This document shows, one piece after another, positions 1 to 8,274 of a stretch of 64,000 nt of DNA. Each line of letters starts with the position of its first letter. Position 1 is the stretch's first letter. Both the position numbers and the translations under genes were made by a program. The notes below the pieces were generated by a model. The model was given only the letters and a program-made list of their open reading frames with translations. It did no database searches and was not told where the DNA came from. The stretch is from Candidatus Acidulodesulfobacterium ferriphilum. GTDB taxonomy: Bacteria > SZUA-79 > Acidulodesulfobacterales > Acidulodesulfobacteraceae. Location of the stretch: positions 813,656-877,655 of the forward strand of contig SGBD01000001.1 of assembly GCA_004195035.1 (NCBI GenBank), given 5' to 3'.

Positions 1-300
1 AGGATGATTGTCGAACCTTCTAAATGGAGCGATAAAGCCGGTAGAATAGCTTTGTGGTGCTTTAATGCAGGTATGATTCTATGGGTGATTTTAAATTTTC
101 TGCCGGAAGGATTTATGCAGTTTGCGGCATCCGTAAAACACGGTTACTGGTATTCGAGAAGCATTTACTTTTATGATAAGACCGACATGTGGCTGTGGTT
201 AAGATCGCCCGGAGACCTTGTATTTACGATAGGCGTTCTGGTTCTTTTTATAGATATAACAATAAAACTTCTACAGGTTAAAAAATCGGTAAAAGAATAA
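1..300 (+). CDS. norB: Nitric oxide reductase large subunit, C-terminal fragment (cut by window edge)
   Basis: The frame is open from the first base, so the ATG at position 4 is probably internal. The visible ~99 residues have two hydrophobic segments (about residues 15-35 and 68-90) and the C-terminal signature of heme-copper quinol-dependent NO reductases: a GYWYSRS motif followed by WLRSPGD. In that family the protein reduces NO to N2O at a heme b3/non-heme iron centre in the inner membrane using quinol electrons. Only the last helices are visible, so the catalytic histidines cannot be checked and the cNorB/qNor distinction is an inference. The gene is followed by a repeat-rich 300-bp gap, so it is probably not co-transcribed with the next operon. 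Confidence 0.7.
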   Translation, partial: RMIVEPSKWSDKAGRIALWCFNAGMILWVILNFLPEGFMQFAASVKHGYWYSRSIYFYDKTDMWLWLRSPGDLVFTIGVLVLFIDITIKLLQVKKSVKE

Positions 301-312
301 AAGGGTTCCCAA

Positions 313-335
313 ATCACGATTTAGAAAATATTTAT
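313..335. repeat. Solo terminal-inverted-repeat copy of a dispersed element
   Basis: The 23 bases starting ATCACGATTTAGAAA match the left end of the element at 23974-24130 with one difference. They lie just after the norB stop codon, without the palindromic core seen in the other copies. This looks like a remnant end or a half element. Confidence 0.6.
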
Positions 336-347
336 TTTCATCATGCC

Positions 348-380
348 CCCCCAACCCTCCCGCAGGGGGAGGGTTGGGGG
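348..380. repeat. GC-rich perfect hairpin
   Basis: CCCCCAACCCTCCC (348-361) pairs perfectly with 367-380 around a 5-base loop, giving a 14-bp stem in otherwise AT-rich DNA. Such hairpins are typical of dispersed intergenic repeats. It could also end norB transcription, although no T-tract follows directly. The rest of 301-600 holds no gene; it contains this hairpin, the repeat before it and the structured leader at 511-597. Confidence 0.6.
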
Positions 381-510
381 AAGGGGGGAGTGTTGTTTCT
401 TCTTGACAATTTATCTATTATATGGCAATATTAATAAAAATCGCTTAGGCAATGGGGTCTGCTTGAGTTGTTTAAAAAATAAATCGACACCTGCCGCCTG
501 AAGAAATAAA

Positions 511-597
511 AGGCTAATGACTCCTACATTACATTATTTATTAAAATAATTTTGCCGCTCTGCTTTTAAGTGTAATGTTAGAGAGGGATATTAGCCT
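511..597 (+). promoter_or_regulatory. Structured 5' leader enclosing the ribosome-binding region of the Ehr operon
   Basis: AGGCTAAT (511-518) is complementary to ATTAGCCT (590-597), and ACATTACA (526-533) to TGTAATGT (571-578). A further small AT hairpin lies inside. The purine-rich GAGGG (583-587), the only ribosome-binding-like sequence before the ATG at 601, lies inside this fold. It may control translation, but no known riboswitch class was recognised. Confidence 0.4.
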
Positions 598-600
598 ATA

Positions 601-1560
601 ATGAACATCTTTTTAAATTCAACCGTCTTTCAAATCTTTCAGGTTATAACCGTCCTTGGTTTTTCCCCGTTTATTGCGGGCTTTATCGGCAAGATAGAGG
701 AGATTTTTGAGGGGAAGAAGGGACCTTCGGTTTTTCAGCCTTATTACGATATTCATAAACTATTCCAAAAAGAGATATTGATACCGCCTTCCGCCTCGTT
801 TATTTTTAAGTCAGCCCCGTTCGTTTCTTTTATTTCGATGGTGCTTATTACCCTTCTTATTCCTGTTTTAACCGCATATCCGCTTCCCCTTGGATTTATG
901 GGCGATATGCTCGGAGGGGCATTTCTTTTTTCCCTTTCATCATTTTTTATAAACATTGCTTCCCTTGATTTGGGTACAAGCTATGGGGGGCTGGGTTCGT
1001 CCCGCGCCACCCTTCTCGCGATTCTTTCCGAGCCTACCCTTATTCTCGTTTTTGTGGGCGTAGCTTTAATAGCACAATCCACACTGCCTTATGTGATGCT
1101 GCGTACTATAACCGCATCATTGCCTTTTTATTTTAGTCCGCCCCATTTCTTAATTATAGCCGCATTTTTTCTCTTATTTCTGGCGGATACGGATAGAAGG
1201 CCTATTAACGCCTCAACTCATGCCGAGATGAGCATGATTGAAGAGGCAAGAATTTTGGATTATTCAGGTCCATATTTAGCTCTTTTAAAATGGTCAGGGT
1301 ATATGAAACAATTTTTACTTTTGGTGATTTTTTTGAATGTACTGGTTTTTCCATGGGGGCTATCCATTAATCATAGTCTCGCAGGTCTTATTATTGCTGT
1401 AATCAGTCTTATTTTAAAAATGTTAATTGTGGGATTCATAGCCGGAATTATAGATACCGCTATTTCAAGATTGAGATTCTTCAGGTATCAGGAGTATTTT
1501 GCCGCCGCATTCGTTTTAAGCGTTCTTGCGATAATGACATTTCAATATAAGGGTTTTTAA
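601..1560 (+). CDS. Ehr/hydrogenase-4 membrane subunit C (NuoH-like)
   Basis: This 319-residue polytopic membrane protein belongs to the complex I subunit 1 family (HyfC/HycD/NuoH). It has about eight hydrophobic segments, a conserved loop after the first helix (GKIEEIFEGKKGPSVFQPY) and an acidic motif near residues 210-220 (HAEMSMIEEARILDYSG), which in this family sits at the junction with the peripheral arm. It would anchor the electron-transfer arm and link it to ion pumping. It opens an operon with HyfE-, HyfF-, HyfG-, HyfH/I- and HyfB-like genes. The start is the ATG 4 bases after a structured leader. Catalytic chemistry of the complex is uncertain because the large subunit lacks NiFe ligands. 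Confidence 0.85.
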   Translation: MNIFLNSTVFQIFQVITVLGFSPFIAGFIGKIEEIFEGKKGPSVFQPYYDIHKLFQKEILIPPSASFIFKSAPFVSFISMVLITLLIPVLTAYPLPLGFMGDMLGGAFLFSLSSFFINIASLDLGTSYGGLGSSRATLLAILSEPTLILVFVGVALIAQSTLPYVMLRTITASLPFYFSPPHFLIIAAFFLLFLADTDRRPINASTHAEMSMIEEARILDYSGPYLALLKWSGYMKQFLLLVIFLNVLVFPWGLSINHSLAGLIIAVISLILKMLIVGFIAGIIDTAISRLRFFRYQEYFAAAFVLSVLAIMTFQYKGF

Positions 1561-1595
1561 ATTATTTAAATATTAAAATTCTGGAGCAATCAAAT

Positions 1596-2270
1596 ATGCT
1601 GGGATATGTAATGCCGCTTTATGTTTATGTCATAGAAGACCTTTTGGCTGCATTGATTCTTTTATCGTCTTTTGTGATGCTTAGCTCAAGATGGATATCT
1701 TTTTATATCCATGCCTACGGATTTCAATCGTTTTTAATATTTATTTTAACGCTCGTTTTAGGAATCGAATCGCAAAATATAGATTTATACTTTGTTGCAT
1801 TTTTAACCTTATTTGTCAGGACAATCATAGTGCCTTACATACTTTTAAAAATGATTAAAAAATTCAATATTAAAGAAGAAGTAAAACTTATTATAAAGAT
1901 ACCGCTTTCAATTATCTCTGGACTATTACTGACGGTTTTTGCCTATTTTTTGATATACAGGTTGATTTCTCCTTTTTCGCCTAAAATAGTTATTAATGCC
2001 TCGTCTATTGCTTTAAGTCTTATATTTATAGGTTTTTTTATGATTATATCGAGGTTTACGACGATAACCCATATATTAGGATTACTTGTTATAGAAAACG
2101 GAATATTTCTTTTATCCGTCGTCGTAGTTCCGACTCTTCCGATAATCGTAGAATTGGTGGTTTTGTTCGATATTTTGGTTACCGTTGTGGCAATGCTGAT
2201 TCTATCGATGTTTATGAAGATGCAGACAGGTTCTTTTTCCACAACCATGCTAAATAGATTAGTCGGGTAA
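1596..2270 (+). CDS. Ehr/hydrogenase-4 membrane subunit E (HyfE-like)
   Basis: This 224-residue protein is almost wholly hydrophobic, with about six or seven predicted membrane helices. Length, position between the HyfC- and HyfF-like genes, and the N-terminal helix pattern match HyfE, which has a NuoK-like C-terminal half. A GGAG box 9 bases upstream supports the ATG at 1596; a second ATG at 1611 is possible. It is followed after 5 bases by the next gene, so the two are likely translationally coupled. In the complex it would contribute to the ion-translocation path next to the antiporter-like subunits. Confidence 0.8.
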   Translation: MLGYVMPLYVYVIEDLLAALILLSSFVMLSSRWISFYIHAYGFQSFLIFILTLVLGIESQNIDLYFVAFLTLFVRTIIVPYILLKMIKKFNIKEEVKLIIKIPLSIISGLLLTVFAYFLIYRLISPFSPKIVINASSIALSLIFIGFFMIISRFTTITHILGLLVIENGIFLLSVVVVPTLPIIVELVVLFDILVTVVAMLILSMFMKMQTGSFSTTMLNRLVG

Positions 2271-2275
2271 AATAT

Positions 2276-3751
2276 ATGAATATTTTCATTATTACATTTT
2301 TGATAATCCCCTTATTTGCATCCTTAAGTTCTTTTATTATAAAAAATAATAGATTTGCCGAATATATAAGCCTTTTGTCCTCATCCTTATGCCTGATTGG
2401 CGCATTTATTATTCTTTATTTTTTAATAAGCCTTAAAGCTATTTCTATTTTTAACAGTGCAATAGTAATAGATAAGTTTGGCGCTTATATAATCCTGTTG
2501 GTTAGTATCGTATATTTTTTATCGTCGATGTATTCTATTTCATATATGAGGCTTGCAATGGAAGACGAGCAGATGACGGATAGGGAGTTTAACAGGTATT
2601 ATCTTTTTTTGAATCTTTTTGCTTTGACGATGCTTATCGCTCCAATGATTAACAATATGGCGGTTTACCTGATAGACATAGAACTTACCACGGTAGCAAG
2701 CGCTTTTTTGGTTATTGCGGAGGTTACGGAAAAATCGATAGAAGCGGCATGGAAGTACATCCTGATAGTTTCTTCGGGAATCTCGCTTGCCCTTTTAGGC
2801 ACGATACTATTTTATCTTTCGGGAAATATTCCCGGAAGCGCAAATGCCGTTTCATCTTTAGACTGGACAACTTTACGCTTGAATGCCGTTTATCTTAATA
2901 AAGATATAGTAAGGTTTGCATTTGTTTTAATCGTGATAGGTTTAGGTACCAAAGTCGGTCTTGCTCCAATGCATACATGGCTTCCCGATGCCCATTCGGA
3001 AGCGCCTTCCCCTATTTCAAGCATGCTTTCGGCATCTCTTTTAAATACGGCAATATACGGCATAATGAGGTATTTTAGTATTACGGGGAAAAATCTTGGA
3101 TTTAATTATCCGAACACAATAATGGTTATTATAGGTCTTTTTACAATATTTACAGGGGTAATGGGAATTATTAATCAAAAATCGACAAAAAGGCTTTTTG
3201 CATATTCGAGTATCGAACATATGGGAATAATTAGTTTAGGGTTTGGTCTGGGGGGCGTATTTGGAACTTTTGGCGCCCTTTTGCAGATGTTCGGTCACAG
3301 CCTTGCAAAACCTGTCATGTTTTTTGGTTCCGGAAATTTGCTGCACAAGTATAAAACGAAGGATATTAAAAAAATTAAAGGCGTTTTTTATGTTATGCCT
3401 AAAACCGCTTTTTTATTTTCCATTGGCGTGCTTGCATTAACCGGGTCTCCGCCTTCGGTAACCTTTATAAGCGAATTTTTAATTATACTTCAAAGTTTAA
3501 AAAACGGCTATTATGTAGTAACGATAATGCTTATAAGTCTTTTAATTGCGGCATTTGTTAGTTTATTGGCAAAAGTCGGCTCTATTGTTTTCGGAAAAAA
3601 AGATAATGATTTAAATATTAAAAAGGGCGATTTTGGGCTCTCATCTTATTTGCCCATGGCTCTGCCGCTTGCGGCATTGATAATTTTAGGGTTTTATATA
3701 CCGGGAAACCTGCATAGTTTATTGCTGGATATAGTTCAGATAATTAGATAA
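2276..3751 (+). CDS. Ehr/hydrogenase-4 subunit F, proton-translocating antiporter-like (NuoN/HyfF type)
   Basis: This is a 491-residue Mrp-antiporter/complex I family subunit with about 13-14 membrane helices. The conserved half-channel sequence GLGTKVGLAPMHTWLPDAHS near residues 223-242 carries the lysine and histidine expected in a proton path. The SSIEHMGIISLGFG stretch and the HSLAKPVMFFGSGNLLHKY segment are typical of HyfF. It would move H+ or Na+ across the inner membrane, driven by redox chemistry in the peripheral arm. The gene sits in the middle of the operon, 5 bases after hyfE-like and 28 bases before the large-subunit gene. Confidence 0.85.
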   Translation: MNIFIITFLIIPLFASLSSFIIKNNRFAEYISLLSSSLCLIGAFIILYFLISLKAISIFNSAIVIDKFGAYIILLVSIVYFLSSMYSISYMRLAMEDEQMTDREFNRYYLFLNLFALTMLIAPMINNMAVYLIDIELTTVASAFLVIAEVTEKSIEAAWKYILIVSSGISLALLGTILFYLSGNIPGSANAVSSLDWTTLRLNAVYLNKDIVRFAFVLIVIGLGTKVGLAPMHTWLPDAHSEAPSPISSMLSASLLNTAIYGIMRYFSITGKNLGFNYPNTIMVIIGLFTIFTGVMGIINQKSTKRLFAYSSIEHMGIISLGFGLGGVFGTFGALLQMFGHSLAKPVMFFGSGNLLHKYKTKDIKKIKGVFYVMPKTAFLFSIGVLALTGSPPSVTFISEFLIILQSLKNGYYVVTIMLISLLIAAFVSLLAKVGSIVFGKKDNDLNIKKGDFGLSSYLPMALPLAALIILGFYIPGNLHSLLLDIVQIIR

Positions 3752-3779
3752 ATAAAAATAATAATATTTAAAGACCATT

Positions 3780-4943
3780 ATGCCGCATAGTAAATATAAA
3801 TTTCTGGGAGATTACGAATTTATCTGGGGTCCGGTGAGAAAAGGCGTCTCCGAATCTATTTTATATGAATTTTTGTCATCGGGGGAAGAGCTTCATAATT
3901 TGGATATAACATCCGGATATAAACAAAGGGATGCAGGGAATGTCCTTGCTGAAAAGGGTAATTTATACGAACAGGTTTTAGCCATAGAAAGAATATCGGG
4001 ACTCCATGCCTTTAGCTCGTCGCTTAGTTATTGCCTTAGCGTTGAAAACTTTTTTGGGCTTGCGGATAAAATTCATAAAAACCTGCAAATCTTACGGATG
4101 TTTTTTGCGGAAGTGGAAAGAATTAGGAATCACATAGAAAACTTATCCGAAATAGCGGAATCAACCTATATTCAGGTACCCTCAGCCATGTATTCTTATT
4201 ATGCCGAGATGTTAAAGCAACTATCTTTGAAATTTTTAAGTTCCCGTTATTTAATGGGCATCAATACAATAGGAGGAATTAGAAAAAATTTATCGTTGAA
4301 TGATATAGAATTTATTTTCAATTCGGTTAAGCCTGTTGTGAGCCGCGTTCAGGAAATCATTAAAAAAAATATGGAGACCAAGTCCCATATAGATAGGCTA
4401 AAAACCACGGGGAAAATAGATATGAAAACGGCGAAGCGGTTTTGCGCAAAGGGTGTTGCCGCAAAAAGCGCAGGAATAAATTCGGATTTAAGAATTAAAA
4501 GACCTTATCTTTTGTACGGCGATATAAAACTAAATAGTATTATATTTAATGACGGCGATGCATTTTCAAGGTATATGGTCAGGATAGGAGAGATCACTCA
4601 ATCATTAAGGATACTTGATTATTGTTTAGAAATGCTTAAAAAAAATAGATTTAATAACACTTCGGATTATTTCATAAACAGGGATGAAATAGACAGGCTA
4701 AAAGATTCTGGACCTGAAAATAATAAAAAAAGGCATGGATTCGGTTATGCGGAATCTTCCGAGGGGTCAATTTTCTGTTATATAAAAGATTTTGACGGAT
4801 GCGTTTTTAAGAAAATAAATTTAAAATACCCGTTTGAAAATAATTATAAATTATTTGCCTGCGGAGTTAAAAATACTATGATGATGGATTTTAACATTAA
4901 CGAAACGAGTTATAACTTTTCGGTTGCGGCGCTGGATAAATAA
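3780..4943 (+). CDS. Ehr large subunit (NiFe-hydrogenase/NuoD-like) lacking the NiFe cysteines
   Basis: This 387-residue protein aligns by motif with HyfG/HycE/NuoD: a GY..R segment near residue 46, then ERISGLHAFSSSLSYCLSVE at 70-89. In active group-4 hydrogenases this position reads ER(I/V)CGIC; here both cysteines are replaced (Ser73 and His76). The C-terminal DPCxxC motif is also missing, and the protein ends AALDK. It cannot bind a standard NiFe centre. This is the defining feature of energy-converting-hydrogenase-related (Ehr) complexes, whose electron donor and acceptor are generally unknown. There is no C-terminal maturation-peptide site, which fits the lack of nickel. The fold assignment is firm; the role is inferred. 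Confidence 0.85.
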   Translation: MPHSKYKFLGDYEFIWGPVRKGVSESILYEFLSSGEELHNLDITSGYKQRDAGNVLAEKGNLYEQVLAIERISGLHAFSSSLSYCLSVENFFGLADKIHKNLQILRMFFAEVERIRNHIENLSEIAESTYIQVPSAMYSYYAEMLKQLSLKFLSSRYLMGINTIGGIRKNLSLNDIEFIFNSVKPVVSRVQEIIKKNMETKSHIDRLKTTGKIDMKTAKRFCAKGVAAKSAGINSDLRIKRPYLLYGDIKLNSIIFNDGDAFSRYMVRIGEITQSLRILDYCLEMLKKNRFNNTSDYFINRDEIDRLKDSGPENNKKRHGFGYAESSEGSIFCYIKDFDGCVFKKINLKYPFENNYKLFACGVKNTMMMDFNINETSYNFSVAALDK

Positions 4944-4984
4944 TTGAAAAATCAAAATATTTTTTAATAAAGGATTGAAGTATA

Positions 4985-5836
4985 ATGGCTTTCTGGACAT
5001 ATAGCGGATTGAAATTTGGAATAAAATCTGTAAAATTTCCGAAGGAAAACGATTTTTACGATGGTTTTATCTCATCCATAAAAATCAACGGGCAAAAGTG
5101 TCTAAATCAAGACAAAACGGCCGGTTTATCAGGGAAAAGCGACGGGTTGCAGTGCAGAAAATGCGAGCTTGTCTGTCCGACTAAAGCGGTTAACCTGAAT
5201 AATTTAGCAGACGGCGAAAACGGGAAGGGCGGGCAGGCATTAAAAGCGATTGATGCGAACAGATGTATCTTCTGCGGATTATGCATTGACGCTTGCAGCG
5301 ATATTGCGGGCGCAATTTATTATAGCAATGATTTTGATTTCGATATAGCCCCTTCACCCTGTGCAGGCAAGATAAAAGCCTTTAAAAAATCTCTATTTGT
5401 AAAGCATATAGATACAGGGTCTTGCGGGGCATGCGAGTCGGAAATTAATGCGTTGAACAATCCGTATTACAATATGCACAGGCTTGGTATTTTTATAACG
5501 CCGAGTCCCCGGTTTGCCGATGTGTTATTGGTTACAGGAACTTTCACTAAAAAGATGTCCGATATATTTTTTAATGTTTTGGACAATATTCCAAAACCGA
5601 GATATGTTGTTCTAATCGGCTCCTGTTCCCTGACCGGCGGCGTATTCGAGAGGTCGGAAGCCGATGAAGACGGTTTTAATACAGGGTTATTAAACAGTAC
5701 GGAAACTAAAGAGGGGACGGATTTAAATCCGTCCCCTCTGCTGAACGAAAATGTTATTGCTTTGCCTCACTGTCCGCCTAATCCATTCGAAATATTAAAT
5801 GTTTTATTGCTAATCAAAAAGGGTGATTTCAAATGA
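4985..5836 (+). CDS. Ehr iron-sulfur subunit: ferredoxin domain fused to NuoB-like small subunit
   Basis: Two modules are joined in 283 residues. The N-terminal ~115 residues carry 4Fe-4S motifs: C57, C60, C64-Pro with a distant possible fourth ligand at C39, and a complete CxxCxxCxxxC at 94-104. The C-terminal part is like HyfI/NuoB, with TGSCGACE (147, 150), GSCSLTGGVF and HCPPNP supplying the ligands of the proximal cluster. HyfH and HyfI are normally separate proteins, so this is a fusion. It would carry electrons through the peripheral arm to the large subunit. A 30-bp perfect palindrome (5710-5739) is translated within the last quarter. The gene overlaps the next by 4 bases. Confidence 0.85.
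   Translation: MAFWTYSGLKFGIKSVKFPKENDFYDGFISSIKINGQKCLNQDKTAGLSGKSDGLQCRKCELVCPTKAVNLNNLADGENGKGGQALKAIDANRCIFCGLCIDACSDIAGAIYYSNDFDFDIAPSPCAGKIKAFKKSLFVKHIDTGSCGACESEINALNNPYYNMHRLGIFITPSPRFADVLLVTGTFTKKMSDIFFNVLDNIPKPRYVVLIGSCSLTGGVFERSEADEDGFNTGLLNSTETKEGTDLNPSPLLNENVIALPHCPPNPFEILNVLLLIKKGDFK
5710..5739. repeat. 30-bp perfect palindrome inside a coding region
   Basis: AGAGGGGACGGATTT is followed directly by its exact reverse complement. It is read through as EGTDLNPSP in the iron-sulfur subunit. A near relative lies 190 bp downstream at 5929-5951 in the next gene, and a more distant one before rpsT at 34939-34962. This looks like an inserted REP-like unit. Confidence 0.75.
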
Positions 5837-7992
5837 ATTTAAGCCTCTTAAATCCTTTAAATTATTATTACTTATTCTTAATTTTTTCTGCGGCAGGGAT
5901 ATTAGTTTCGTTTTTAGGTTTGATATTCGGGGACAGATTTAAATCTGCCCCCTTTAAAATGTTTTTCGCTTTTTCAAACATTCTTTACATGGCGGCTTCT
6001 TTAACGGCAGTTTCATTTTCTGTAATTGCATTTTTTAAAGGCGGAAATATATTAAACCGGATGCTCTATATCGGCAGGTTTTTTCCCGCCGGCAGAGTAA
6101 TGTTGAAATTCGATACGCTAAGCGATTTTTTTATATTATTTATTTTTGCCGTATTTTTTTACATTTCTTTATATCAGATAAGATATGTTAAAGGGTTAGA
6201 TTCTGAAATAAACCGGTCGTTATTTTCTTTTTTATACGGGATAATGCTTATAAGTGTTTATTTTGTCATCATTGCCTTTAACGGTTTTGTATTTATGATT
6301 TTTTGGGAAATAATGGCCATATCGTCATTTTTCTTAGTAATGACCAAACATTATATAAAAGGGACAAAAAGGGCGGCATTTTTAATGGCGGTAATTACCG
6401 AAATCGGCGCAATGTTAATAATAGTTGGATTAATGATTCTGTATTTATACTCAAACAATTTTAATCTATATGCGTTAAAAGATGCAGTAATACCCGGTTA
6501 TACAAAAGAAATAGTCTTTACCCTGTTTTTATTTGGGTTTGGGGCAAAGATGGGGATTGTTCCTTTGCATATCTGGCTTCCTGAAGCCCATCCGGCATCC
6601 CCTTCGGGAGTGTCGGGAGTTTTAAGCGGCGTGCTTACATCCTGCGGCGTTTATGGCATTATGCGGTTTGGGCTTTATGTTCTTCACCCTGCGGACAGCG
6701 CGCTGCCGATAGGGACTATGATATTAATCGTAGCCGCTTTCACGATGTTTTTTGGGGTGCTGTATATGTCTCAAACCCATGATATAAAGGTTTTGTTGTC
6801 TTATTCCACCGTAGATAACATGGGTCTTATATTAACGGGGATAGGGGCGTCCCTGTATTATAAATATTACGGATTATACGGGCTTTCCGCTTTAGCGCTG
6901 GTTGCATCTTTATATGCGCTCATAAATCACGCATTCTTTAAAAGCCTTTTGTTTATGGGTGCAGGTAATATCGAGCATGAAACCGGAAGTCACAATATGG
7001 ACGATTTTGGGGGAATTTTAAAGAGGATGCCCGTAACCGGAGCGCTTATATTTGCAGGGGTTCTTGCAGCCGCGGGGATTCCGCCGCTTAACGGGTTTGT
7101 CTCGGAATGGCTTAACCTTGAGGTGGTTTTTTTGGGTTTCCATATAAGCGGCGTTTTACCAAGAATACTTCTTTTTGGCGCAGGTTCTATTTTAGCCTTA
7201 AGCTCAGCCGTTGCAATTTCCAGTTATGTAAAATTATACGGTTTAACCTTTCTTGGTTTGCCAAGGTCTGAGAAGGCAAAAAAGGTGAAAGAGGTTCCGT
7301 TATCCATGAATATAGCATTGATAATCCCGGTACTTTTAAGCATTTCCCTTGCCGGTTTTATGTTTCTATATACGCCTGTTTTTTCTAAGGTGGCGGAATC
7401 GATATACCGCATAAATATCGGCAAAAACATTTTACACAATTATATTTTTATACCGTATTACAGCTCTTTTTCCGCATCAAGCCCCATATATCTGTTTTTT
7501 GTATCTATACTGCTTTTGTCAGCCCTTTATATCTTATATAAGGTTATAATAAAACCCAAAAAACGGTTTGTGGATTATGCATGGACGGGCGGTAAAAATA
7601 TAATTAACCCGCACGCTCAGGTTTCTACGCTTGGTTTTTCCAATGCTCTAAGGATAATGTTTAATCTTGTTTACGGGCAGAGAAAGAGGCTTTCGGATAG
7701 AAAAGCCTATCCGCTTTCTTATTATCACGGGGATGATTATTTAAAACAGGATAAAAAAGGCATATCCAACCCGTTCCCTTATTCATCTTATTATCACAAT
7801 TCAAGCGGCTACGGTTCCTACATATTTCCGCTTATCGAATATTATTTGTATCTGCCCTTGATAAAATTCTTCGAAAAGATAAGCTCCGTAATGACCGAAT
7901 TAATGCAAAACGGGTCTTTAAATCTTTATATTTTTTATATATTTTTTGTTTTTGCGGCGGCGTTTTTTATAATTGTTCTAATTCCCGTTTAA
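5833..7992 (+). CDS. Ehr/hydrogenase-4 subunit B, proton-translocating antiporter-like (NuoL/HyfB type)
   Basis: This 719-residue membrane protein has about 14-16 hydrophobic segments. It holds the family signatures IFWEIMAISSFFLVM (conserved Glu near residue 158) and FGAKMGIVPLHIWLPEAHP near 236-254, plus INHAFFKSLLFMGAGNI, all as in HyfB/HycC. The ATG overlaps the previous stop as ATGA. It is longer than typical HyfB (about 670 residues), with a polar insert near 590-660 before the last helix. It closes the operon and would pump ions together with the F subunit. A palindromic repeat (5929-5951) is translated near residues 33-40. Confidence 0.85.
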   Translation: MNLSLLNPLNYYYLFLIFSAAGILVSFLGLIFGDRFKSAPFKMFFAFSNILYMAASLTAVSFSVIAFFKGGNILNRMLYIGRFFPAGRVMLKFDTLSDFFILFIFAVFFYISLYQIRYVKGLDSEINRSLFSFLYGIMLISVYFVIIAFNGFVFMIFWEIMAISSFFLVMTKHYIKGTKRAAFLMAVITEIGAMLIIVGLMILYLYSNNFNLYALKDAVIPGYTKEIVFTLFLFGFGAKMGIVPLHIWLPEAHPASPSGVSGVLSGVLTSCGVYGIMRFGLYVLHPADSALPIGTMILIVAAFTMFFGVLYMSQTHDIKVLLSYSTVDNMGLILTGIGASLYYKYYGLYGLSALALVASLYALINHAFFKSLLFMGAGNIEHETGSHNMDDFGGILKRMPVTGALIFAGVLAAAGIPPLNGFVSEWLNLEVVFLGFHISGVLPRILLFGAGSILALSSAVAISSYVKLYGLTFLGLPRSEKAKKVKEVPLSMNIALIIPVLLSISLAGFMFLYTPVFSKVAESIYRINIGKNILHNYIFIPYYSSFSASSPIYLFFVSILLLSALYILYKVIIKPKKRFVDYAWTGGKNIINPHAQVSTLGFSNALRIMFNLVYGQRKRLSDRKAYPLSYYHGDDYLKQDKKGISNPFPYSSYYHNSSGYGSYIFPLIEYYLYLPLIKFFEKISSVMTELMQNGSLNLYIFYIFFVFAAAFFIIVLIPV
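5929..5951. repeat. Palindromic repeat inside the HyfB-like gene
   Basis: GGGGACAGATTT is followed by AAATCTGCCCC. The arms pair except for one extra A. It is clearly related to the palindrome at 5710-5739 but is translated in a different frame, as GDRFKSAP. It lies in the first cytoplasmic/periplasmic loop of the protein. Confidence 0.65.
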
Positions 7993-8274
7993 ATTAAAAA
8001 TTTTTATTATATGAAAGTAATTGAGCGAAATGAACAGTACGTTTTTATCAAGCCGTTCGGATGCTATCCCTAAATTTTTCATTTATTAACCCTCAATATA
8101 TATTTTCTATTTTTATGAAATATCGTAATTCAATATTTATCATAAATTTCATCAAATTGTAATAATTTTGTCATAATATTGTAACAGTAATTAAGTTAAA
8201 ATAATAACTCTTCCAATTTTTTCGTAATTGGATATTTAAAAAATTGATGTTATAATTGAAAGGAGAGTTATTAA

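Noticed and set aside
421..440. Sigma-54-like TGGCA before the Ehr operon
   Set aside because: No GC lies at the required 10-base distance, so only the -24-like half is present.
3780..4943. NiFe hydrogenase large subunit
   Set aside because: Both cysteine pairs that bind NiFe are absent (SGLH at 73-76, no C-terminal DPCxxC), so an H2-producing enzyme is not supported; called Ehr instead.
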